Assembly: GCA_031278735.1 (NCBI GenBank)
Contig: JAITJU010000003.1
Location: 1-7,425, forward strand
Direction: 5' to 3'
Length of the DNA: 7,425 nucleotides
From: Zoogloeaceae bacterium
GTDB lineage: Bacteria > Pseudomonadota > Gammaproteobacteria > Burkholderiales > Rhodocyclaceae
A program made the translations under genes and the position numbers. Below the pieces are notes generated by a model, which had not been told where the DNA came from, ran no database searches, and worked only from the letters and a program-made list of their open reading frames with translations. This document shows, in pieces, positions 1-7,425 of the stretch. Positions within the stretch are counted from its first letter, which is position 1; each line of letters opens with the position of its first letter.

Positions 1-2387
<2,387 letters not shown>

Positions 2388-2435
2388 GATGATCTTTCTT
2401 CCGCCGCGCGACACGCTCGTTCTACAGAATCACGC

Positions 2436-2441
2436 ATTTTA
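2436..2441 (-). promoter_or_regulatory. Candidate -10 element for gyrA
   Basis: On the minus strand this hexamer reads TAAAAT, one mismatch from the sigma-70 -10 consensus, about 50 bases before the gyrA start. No convincing -35 hexamer lies at the usual spacing, so the call rests on one box only. Confidence 0.22.
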
Positions 2442-2520
2442 ACATGGCGGTTGATTCAGGGGATAGATTGACGCGCTCCTGAATGTTCTCCGGCGGCTTT
2501 GCTCCACCTTCCCCTTCCTT

Positions 2521-2526
2521 TAGAAT
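2521..2526 (+). promoter_or_regulatory. Candidate -10 element for alaS
   Basis: TAGAAT matches the sigma-70 -10 consensus at five of six positions and sits 30 bases before the alaS ATG, which would give a leader of roughly 20-25 bases. The best upstream partner, TTGCTC at 2499-2504, is a poor -35. A good-looking TTGACG at 2468-2473 has no -10 at the right distance. Confidence 0.35.
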
Positions 2527-2556
2527 CTCTCCTTTGCCCATGCCCTCCCCTTTTCC

Positions 2557-3354
2557 ATGAAATCCGCCGAAATCCGTGAAAAATTCCTGAAATTCTTCGA
2601 GTCCAAGGGCCACCGCATCGTAGCGTCCAGTTCGCTCGTACCGCATGACGATCCGACATTGCTTTTCACCAACGCGGGCATGAACCAGTTCAAGGACGTG
2701 TTCCTGGGCTTCGACAAACGGCCTTACACCCGCGCCACGACCAGCCAGAAATGCGTGCGGGCGGGCGGCAAGCACAACGATCTGGAAAACGTCGGCTACA
2801 CCGCCCGGCATCACACCTTTTTCGAGATGCTGGGCAATTTCAGCTTTGGCGATTACTTCAAGCGCGACGCCATCCGCTACGCTTGGGAACTGCTCACGGA
2901 GGTATTCGCGCTGCCGAAGGACAGACTCTATGTCACCGTCTATGCCGAGGACGACGAAGCGCATGGTATCTGGACGGAGGAAATCGGCCTCGCGGCGGAT
3001 CGCGTCATCCGGATTGGCGACAACAAGGGCGCGCGTTATGCTTCCGACAACTTCTGGATGATGGGCGACACCGGCCCCTGCGGCCCCTGCACCGAGATTT
3101 TCTACGACCACGGCCCGGACATCCCCGGCGGACTGCCCGGCACGCCGGAAGAAGACGGCGACCGCTACATCGAAATCTGGAACAACGTCTTCATGCAGTT
3201 CAACCGCGACGAAGCGGGCGTCATGCATCCGCTGCCGCGCCCGAGCGTCGACACCGGCATGGGGCTGGAGCGCATCTCGGCGGTACTGCAAGGCGTGCAC
3301 AGCAACTACGACATCGACCTTTTCCGGAACCTCATCCACGCGGCGGCGCGGTAA
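2557..3354 (+). CDS. alaS: AlaRS N-terminal fragment: class II aminoacylation core (265 aa)
   Basis: The open frame from ATG 2557 encodes the class II synthetase catalytic core that activates alanine. Visible are the N-terminal EIREKFLKFFESKGH helix and the TNAGMNQFKDVFLG segment. Motif 2 spans about residues 60-105 (RATTSQKC, HNDLENVG, FFEMLGNFSFGDYFK). GDTGPCGPCTEIF follows, and motif 3 is GMGLERI near residue 235. The start is supported by the family-typical KSAEIR beginning. No Shine-Dalgarno sequence precedes it; the preceding bases are CCCTCCCCTTTTCC. The frame ends at TAA 3352, about 20 residues past the core, before the tRNA-recognition domain. If made as a separate protein it could plausibly form alanyl-adenylate but not recognise and charge tRNA well. 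That is inference from known AlaRS domain layout. Confidence 0.9.
   Translation: MKSAEIREKFLKFFESKGHRIVASSSLVPHDDPTLLFTNAGMNQFKDVFLGFDKRPYTRATTSQKCVRAGGKHNDLENVGYTARHHTFFEMLGNFSFGDYFKRDAIRYAWELLTEVFALPKDRLYVTVYAEDDEAHGIWTEEIGLAADRVIRIGDNKGARYASDNFWMMGDTGPCGPCTEIFYDHGPDIPGGLPGTPEEDGDRYIEIWNNVFMQFNRDEAGVMHPLPRPSVDTGMGLERISAVLQGVHSNYDIDLFRNLIHAAAR
3352..3354 (+). other. Premature TAA stop inside alaS
   Basis: TAA lies in phase with both flanking parts of alaS and is followed by A. The methyltransferase downstream uses TAA as its genuine stop in a TAATG overlap, so the window gives no support for TAA being reassigned to an amino acid. A weak GGGA/TCCC hairpin (3371-3381) follows, too small to call a recoding element. 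Confidence 0.95.
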
Positions 3355-3390
3355 ACATCGTGCGAGGACAGGGAAAATCCCGGCCTCAAG

Positions 3391-5178
3391 GTGTTGGCCG
3401 ACCACATCCGCGCCTGTGCTTTCCTTGTTGCCGACGGCGTGATTCCCGGCAACGAGGGGCGCGGCTACGTGCTGCGCCGAATCATCCGCCGTGCCATCCG
3501 CCATGGCTACAAACTTGGTGCGCGAGTGGCGTTCTTCCACAAGCTGGTGCCCGATCTCGTCAGGGAAATGGGCGCGGCCTATCCGGAACTGGCTGCGGGC
3601 GAAAACCGCATCGTGGAAATCCTGAAGACCGAAGAAGAACGCTTCTTCGCCACCATCGAAAACGGCCTTGGTGTACTGGAAGCCGAACTTGCCGCGCTGA
3701 AAGCGAAACAACTCGCCACCTTCGACGGCGAAACCGCCTTCAAACTGCACGACACCTACGGTTTTCCGCTGGATTTGACCGCCGATGTCTGCCGTGAACA
3801 TGGCGTCACGGTCGATGCCGCCGCGTTCGACGCCGCCATGGCGCGGCAAAAGGAACATGCGCGCGCGGCGGGCAAATTCCGGATGGCCTTGAGCCTCGAT
3901 TACGCGGGCGAAGCCACCGTCTTCCACGGCTACGAAACGCTGGAGACCACGGGCAGGATACTCGCGCTTTACCGGGATGGTGCGCTGGTCGACCAATTGC
4001 TTGAGGGCGAAACCGGCGTCGTCGTGCTCGACAACACCCCGTTCTATGCCGAATCCGGCGGACAGGTTGGCGACCGTGGCGAACTGAAAGGCGCGGGACT
4101 TTTCGCCGTCGAAGACACGCAGAAAATCCAGGCGTCGGTTTTCGGCCATCATGGCATTGTCAAGACTGGCCGGATCGAAACCGGACAGACGGTCACAGCC
4201 CGCGTCGACGCTGCCGCCCGCGCCGCCACCGCCCGCAACCACTCCGTCACCCACCTGATGCACAAGGCGCTGCGCGAAGTGTTGGGCGCACATGTGCAAC
4301 AGAAAGGCTCGCAGGTCGACTCCGAAAAGACCCGCTTCGACTTCGCCCATCATGCGCCGGTCAGCGCGCAGGAAATCCGTGTTGTGGAAGAAAAGGTCAA
4401 CGCCGAAATCCTCGCCAACACCGCCGTCGACGCTGCCGTCATGTCGCTGGAAGCGGCGCGGGAAACCGGCGCGGTGATGCTGTTCGGCGAAAAATACGGC
4501 GACAGCGTGCGCGTGCTCACCATCGGCACGTCGAAGGAATTCTGCGGCGGCACGCATGTTGCCCGTACTGGAGACATCGGCCTTTTCAGGATCATTGCGG
4601 AAACCGGCGTCGCGGCGGGCGTGCGGCGGGTCGAAGCCGTCACCGGCCTGAACGCGCTGCGTCATGTGCAGGAAGCGGATGCGCGCGTACAAACGATTGC
4701 TGCCCAACTCAAAACCCAGCCGGTTGAAGCCGCCGAGCGTGTCGCCGGGCTGCTGGAAACCCTGCGCACGCTGGAAAAAGACCTTGCCCGCGCCAAATCC
4801 CGCCTCGCTGCCAGCCAGGGTGACGATCTTGCCGCACAGGCGGTGGAAGTGGGCGGCGTCAAAGTACTCGCCGCCACGCTCGACGGCGCGGACGCGCCCG
4901 CCCTGCGCGACACCCTGGACAAACTCAAGGACAGACTGAAATCCGCCGTCATCGTGCTGGCAAGCGCCGGGGATGGAAAGGTGAGCCTCATCGCGGGCGT
5001 CACCGCCGACCTCACTGGCCGGTACAAGGCCGGAGAACTGGTGAACTTCGTCGCGCGACAGGTGGGCGGAAAAGGCGGCGGTCGGGCGGACATGGCGCAA
5101 GCGGGCGGGACGGAACCCGCGCGGCTGCCGGAGGCGTTGGGGAGCGTGAAAGGGTGGGTGGAAGGGAGAATGCAATGA
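3391..5178 (+). CDS. alaS: AlaRS C-terminal fragment: tRNA-recognition, editing and C-Ala domains
   Basis: This is the remainder of AlaRS in the same phase as the N-terminal part. It could restart at GTG 3391 (or TTG 3394), but no clear Shine-Dalgarno lies at the right distance, so independent translation is doubtful. It begins with the conserved LADHIRAC and NEGRGYVLRRIIRRAIRHG of the tRNA-recognition domain. The editing domain, which hydrolyses mischarged Ser- or Gly-tRNA-Ala, has both halves of its zinc site: HSVTH (His562, His566 in full-length numbering) and CGGTH (Cys663, His667). The C-Ala domain follows with the glycine-rich GKGGGRADMAQAGG near the end. The TGA at 5176-5178 overlaps the methyltransferase ATG. 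Codons about 669-710 are repeated at 7301-7425. Confidence 0.88.
   Translation: MLADHIRACAFLVADGVIPGNEGRGYVLRRIIRRAIRHGYKLGARVAFFHKLVPDLVREMGAAYPELAAGENRIVEILKTEEERFFATIENGLGVLEAELAALKAKQLATFDGETAFKLHDTYGFPLDLTADVCREHGVTVDAAAFDAAMARQKEHARAAGKFRMALSLDYAGEATVFHGYETLETTGRILALYRDGALVDQLLEGETGVVVLDNTPFYAESGGQVGDRGELKGAGLFAVEDTQKIQASVFGHHGIVKTGRIETGQTVTARVDAAARAATARNHSVTHLMHKALREVLGAHVQQKGSQVDSEKTRFDFAHHAPVSAQEIRVVEEKVNAEILANTAVDAAVMSLEAARETGAVMLFGEKYGDSVRVLTIGTSKEFCGGTHVARTGDIGLFRIIAETGVAAGVRRVEAVTGLNALRHVQEADARVQTIAAQLKTQPVEAAERVAGLLETLRTLEKDLARAKSRLAASQGDDLAAQAVEVGGVKVLAATLDGADAPALRDTLDKLKDRLKSAVIVLASAGDGKVSLIAGVTADLTGRYKAGELVNFVARQVGGKGGGRADMAQAGGTEPARLPEALGSVKGWVEGRMQ
4561..4685 (+). repeat. 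Left copy of a long direct repeat (inside alaS)
   Basis: This segment encodes AlaRS residues about 669-710, just after the CGGTH editing motif. It matches 7301-7425 at 122 of 125 bases, with mismatches at 4562, 4575 and 4594. The right copy is cut by the window edge, so the true repeat may extend further, possibly to the end of alaS. Confidence 0.97.
5162..5168 (+). promoter_or_regulatory. Ribosome binding site deciding the methyltransferase start
   Basis: AAGGGAG lies inside the last codons of alaS, six bases before the ATG at 5175. It supports that ATG over an upstream in-frame GTG at 5154, because the protein then begins directly with the family-typical MKSIDLFSGAGG. Confidence 0.75.
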
Positions 5179-6338
5179 AAAGTATTGACTTGTTTTCTGG
5201 TGCGGGAGGTCTTTCTTGCGGCCTGCAACAAGCTGGTTTCCAGCCATTGTTGGCTAACGAACTGGTTCCACAATATGCTGAAACATATCAGGAAAACCAT
5301 CCAGATACCGAAGTGGTAATTGGTGACATTCGTACTGTCTGTGAGCTAAGTATCAAGCAACACTTGGGTATTTCAGAAGGTGAAGTTGATTTGGTTGCAG
5401 GAGGGCCGCCATGCCAAGGGTTTTCTATCAATGCCCCAATTCGTACCTTGAATGATGCACGAAATCATCTGTTCAGAGACTTTTTGCGGATTGTGTCGTC
5501 TATAAAACCAAAGGCGATATTGATCGAAAACGTCCCTGGCATAATATCATTGGGTCGTGGAACCGTTGTAGCGCAAATACGCAAAGAACTCCAGTCCATG
5601 GGCTATAAGGTAGAACATAAGATTCTGTTTGCGGGACACTATGGTGTTCCACAAATGCGCTTTCGTACTGTATTTATCGGGATCAGAAACTTTTCTGGAG
5701 AAATTACTTTTCCCGAGCCTGAATATGATGCGCAAGCTGTTGCTAATTTCACTGGGGCCAAGAGCCTCTGTATCCCTGTTTCTCCCTTATTTGCACCAAA
5801 TCTGAAAACACATACCACAGTATGGGATGCAATTTCCGATCTGCCAGAAATTGCAAATGGGAATACCGTAAGTCCAACGGAATATGCGTCCGAACCGAAC
5901 AACAATTATCAAAGAATTTTGCGTAATAGCAATAAATTAACCGCCCATTGCTGCACGAAAATATCCGAAATAAATTTGGAACGCCTGAAATATATTCCGC
6001 AAGGCGGAAGCTGGCGCGACATTCCTTTTGATTTGCTGCCAGAAGGCTTGAAAAGAGCGAGGCGTAGCGACCACACAAGGCGTTATGGACGTCTGCGCCC
6101 CGAATCTCTATGCTCTACTGTATTAACAAAGTGTGATCCACATTGGGGGAGCTTTTTTCACCCAACGCAAAATCGGGTTATCTCTGTCAGAGAAGCCGCC
6201 AGAATCCAGTCTTTCCCGGATGCGTACGAGTTTTCGGGTAATATAACGCAGCAATATGAACAGATTGGAAATGCTGTCCCGCCATTGCTCGGAAAAGCAA
6301 TTGGCGACGAAATTGCAAGATTAATCGGAGAGAAATAA
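5175..6338 (+). CDS. DNA (cytosine-5)-methyltransferase of a type II R-M system
   Basis: This 387-residue single-chain C5 methyltransferase transfers a methyl group from S-adenosylmethionine to cytosine in the recognition site and protects host DNA from the partner nuclease. All diagnostic motifs are visible. Motif I is DLFSGAGG at residues 5-12. Motif IV is GGPPCQGFS with catalytic Cys80. Motif VI is ENVPG with Glu118. Motif VIII is QMRFR at 160-164. A variable target-recognition region follows, about 185-310. Motif IX ends in REAARIQSFPD (339-349), and motif X has GNAVPP (365-370). The start is ATG 5175, overlapping the alaS TGA as ATGA behind a good ribosome binding site. Base composition drops sharply in GC from this point, a sign of transfer. 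The target sequence cannot be read from the protein by eye. Confidence 0.97.
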   Translation: MKSIDLFSGAGGLSCGLQQAGFQPLLANELVPQYAETYQENHPDTEVVIGDIRTVCELSIKQHLGISEGEVDLVAGGPPCQGFSINAPIRTLNDARNHLFRDFLRIVSSIKPKAILIENVPGIISLGRGTVVAQIRKELQSMGYKVEHKILFAGHYGVPQMRFRTVFIGIRNFSGEITFPEPEYDAQAVANFTGAKSLCIPVSPLFAPNLKTHTTVWDAISDLPEIANGNTVSPTEYASEPNNNYQRILRNSNKLTAHCCTKISEINLERLKYIPQGGSWRDIPFDLLPEGLKRARRSDHTRRYGRLRPESLCSTVLTKCDPHWGSFFHPTQNRVISVREAARIQSFPDAYEFSGNITQQYEQIGNAVPPLLGKAIGDEIARLIGEK

Positions 6339-7240
6339 TGGCTATCAGACCCACCAAAGATATTGTTGAAATTTTTGGATACGCCCCTGATGATCTCACG
6401 CCTCATGTTCGCAAACTCTGGAATTTGGGGGCATGCCCCTTCACGAATAGACTGTGTTCCAAGACAAACCATGATAAAACCATTGTCTATGGAACATGCA
6501 GTGTTACAACTACGTTTGGCGATTGCGTTATTTGCCCAAATCGGCTTTATGAAAACAATTACTCTGTACTGAAATGTGTCTCATCCGATGCCTTTGGTGA
6601 CGATGCGGAATTTTTAATGTTCGATGAGTATATTAAAAGGCGCAAGGAGTCAGGTATTTTCGTTGTTGCTCTAGGGCAGAATTCCGGGAAAGAGGTAAAA
6701 ATCGGGAGAAGCCTGTCCATGGATTGGGTCTTGGCAAAGCTGGATAATCACGTCCTGCAAGAGTATGTCGGCATAGAGGTCCAAAGCATAGATATAACGA
6801 ATAACTATCGCGACTGCTGGTACTTTTACAAGAATATGGCTCACAAAACCCGGATAATTCCAGCATCTGAACATGGAATGAATTGGGCAAATGTACACAA
6901 AAGATTAATTCCTCAAATCATACGGAAGGGAATTGTTTATTCCAAATCAAAACTTGTAAAGTCAGGGCTTTATTTTATTCTTCCCGAAGCTGTATATTGT
7001 AAATTTGAAGAAATAATTGGGGCGGATATTCCTCATGTACAAAATAACGAATGCACGGTATTGACAATACATACTTACTCCTTGTCAAATCCTGTGGGTC
7101 ACGGCTCCCAGAGAACCTTGGTTCCAAAAAGAAAGTTGAGGGTATCCTTGGACGAGTTCTCGCAGCGATTTATTTCTGGCCCTAATCTGCCGACCGGAGA
7201 GGAGCTTGACAAAGCAGTGAAACGCATTCTTGATTCGTAG
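6338..7240 (+). CDS. NotI-family type II restriction endonuclease
   Basis: This 300-residue protein is the cleaving partner of the upstream methyltransferase. Seen: an N-terminal cysteine cluster (Cys33 in ACPF, Cys40 in LCSK, Cys54 in YGTC, Cys63 and Cys66 in CVICPNRLY), resembling the iron-binding Cys4 fold of NotI. A candidate PD-(D/E)xK-type active site with the NotI-style variant follows: Asp129 in SMDWVLA, then Glu147-x-Gln149 in GIEVQSID. The assignment is from remembered family motifs, not a search. It is shorter than NotI and similar in size to the related EagI as I recall it, so the target need not be the NotI site. The ATG at 6338 overlaps the methyltransferase stop as TAATG, with GGAG at 6327-6330 as ribosome binding site. 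It is AT-rich like its partner. No controller gene is present. Confidence 0.85.
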   Translation: MAIRPTKDIVEIFGYAPDDLTPHVRKLWNLGACPFTNRLCSKTNHDKTIVYGTCSVTTTFGDCVICPNRLYENNYSVLKCVSSDAFGDDAEFLMFDEYIKRRKESGIFVVALGQNSGKEVKIGRSLSMDWVLAKLDNHVLQEYVGIEVQSIDITNNYRDCWYFYKNMAHKTRIIPASEHGMNWANVHKRLIPQIIRKGIVYSKSKLVKSGLYFILPEAVYCKFEEIIGADIPHVQNNECTVLTIHTYSLSNPVGHGSQRTLVPKRKLRVSLDEFSQRFISGPNLPTGEELDKAVKRILDS

Positions 7241-7300
7241 CGGAATTGAATTCATGGGGGGAAGTAAATGTTGAGTAGATCGGTAAATACGAATCACGTC
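7241..7300. other. AT-rich linker between the nuclease gene and the alaS repeat
   Basis: These 60 bases keep the AT-rich character of the R-M cassette up to the point where alaS sequence resumes. They contain GGGGGGAAG (7256-7264) just before an ATG at 7268. I see no terminator hairpin, inverted repeat or integrase site. Confidence 0.6.
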
Positions 7301-7425
7301 GTCCGTACTGGAGATATCGGCCTTTTCAGGATCGTTGCGGAAACCGGCGTCGCGGCGGGCGTGCGGCGGGTCGAAGCCGTCACCGGCCTGAACGCGCTGC
7401 GTCATGTGCAGGAAGCGGATGCGCG
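7268..7425 (+). pseudogene. Duplicated 3' fragment of alaS (partial, truncated at 5' side)
   Basis: An ATG at 7268, preceded directly by an in-frame TAA and by the purine run GGGGGGAAG, opens a frame that stays open to the window edge (52 codons). The first nine residues (MLSRSVNTN) are unrelated to AlaRS. From HVVRTGDIGLF onward it is AlaRS from about residue 667, with Ala669 and Ile680 both changed to Val. The zinc-binding CGGTH cysteine and everything before it are missing, so this piece could only encode the very end of the editing domain plus C-Ala. It is most simply the displaced 3' end of a former alaS. Translation is possible but unproven. Confidence 0.85.
7301..7425 (+). repeat. Right copy of the long direct repeat (alaS segment)
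   Basis: This copy is in the same orientation as 4561-4685, 2740 bases downstream. Mismatches are at 7302, 7315 and 7334, all transitions; the last 91 bases are identical. Together the two copies bracket the alaS 3' end and the R-M genes. Confidence 0.97.

Larger units (their letters stand above)
2388..2556. promoter_or_regulatory. Divergent gyrA/alaS intergenic region
   Basis: This 169-base gap separates two divergently transcribed housekeeping genes and must carry both sets of upstream signals unless promoters lie inside the genes. I see no RNA gene, riboswitch or strong inverted repeat in it. The stretch just before alaS (about 2500-2556) is strongly pyrimidine-rich on the plus strand. 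Confidence 0.7.
2557..5178 (+). pseudogene. alaS: alaS, alanyl-tRNA synthetase gene interrupted by in-frame TAA at codon 266
   Basis: Read through the stop, this is one continuous frame of 873 codons plus TGA, close to the 876 residues of E. coli AlaRS, with the normal C-terminal ending (GKGGGRADMAQAGG, then SVKGWVEGRMQ). The only defect is TAA at 3352-3354. Compared with the E. coli protein as I recall it, the spacing around the stop (AAAR-stop-TSCED, then LKVLADHIRAC) is the same length. The stop therefore replaces exactly one codon, probably a former sense codon such as GAA, and no indel is involved. AlaRS charges tRNA-Ala and is essential, so either a functional copy exists elsewhere, the stop is a sequencing artefact, or it is bypassed. 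Every catalytic and editing motif is intact on both sides, which argues that the lesion is recent or not real. The two halves are listed separately. Confidence 0.85.

Noticed and set aside
3352..3354. TAA reassigned as a sense codon
   Set aside because: The methyltransferase ends in TAA exactly at the start of the nuclease gene (TAATG), and the gyrA frame needs no such reading. One codon is not enough to propose a variant code.
2751..3797. 348-codon plus-strand frame overlapping alaS in another phase
   Set aside because: It is an arginine-rich out-of-frame translation of alaS. It spans the TAA in a different phase but carries no AlaRS motifs, so it is not evidence for a frameshifted product.
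2422..5247. 941-codon open frame on the minus strand, antisense to alaS
   Set aside because: It mirrors alaS codon structure in GC-rich DNA, has low-complexity composition typical of shadow frames, and resembles no family. The sense strand is unmistakably AlaRS.
7241..7300. Possible terminator or attachment site after the nuclease gene
   Set aside because: There is no stem-loop with a T-run and no inverted repeat, and no integrase gene is present in the window.

Overview
The window is a GC-rich proteobacterial chromosomal segment, most likely betaproteobacterial. That placement rests on the style of GyrA and AlaS and is tentative. A visibly AT-richer two-gene restriction-modification (R-M) cassette is embedded in it.

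Layout: 1-2387 (minus strand) is the 5' part of gyrA, which runs off the left edge. 2388-2556 is a divergent intergenic region. 2557-5178 (plus) is alaS, full length by comparison with the family, but interrupted by a single in-frame TAA at codon 266. 5175-6338 is a DNA cytosine-C5 methyltransferase whose ATG overlaps the alaS stop as ATGA. 6338-7240 is a NotI-family restriction endonuclease whose ATG overlaps the methyltransferase stop as TAATG. 7241-7300 is a short AT-rich linker. 7301-7425 is a second copy of an internal alaS segment (codons about 669-710), 122 of 125 bases identical to 4561-4685, running off the right edge.

How it fits together: the R-M genes form a tight M-then-R pair with good ribosome-binding sites. 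They are attached directly to the end of an essential tRNA-synthetase gene and are flanked on both sides by alaS 3' sequence. The simplest reading is horizontal acquisition in which the incoming DNA carried an alaS 3' end plus the R-M genes. It would have regenerated a full-length alaS on the left and pushed the old 3' end to the right. R-M insertions with long target duplications, and elements that restore the 3' end of a housekeeping gene, are known precedents. The nonsense codon in the full-length alaS is the main puzzle. It may be a sequencing error, a real inactivation covered by another copy, readthrough, or a split enzyme. It cuts exactly between the class II catalytic core and the tRNA-recognition/editing part.
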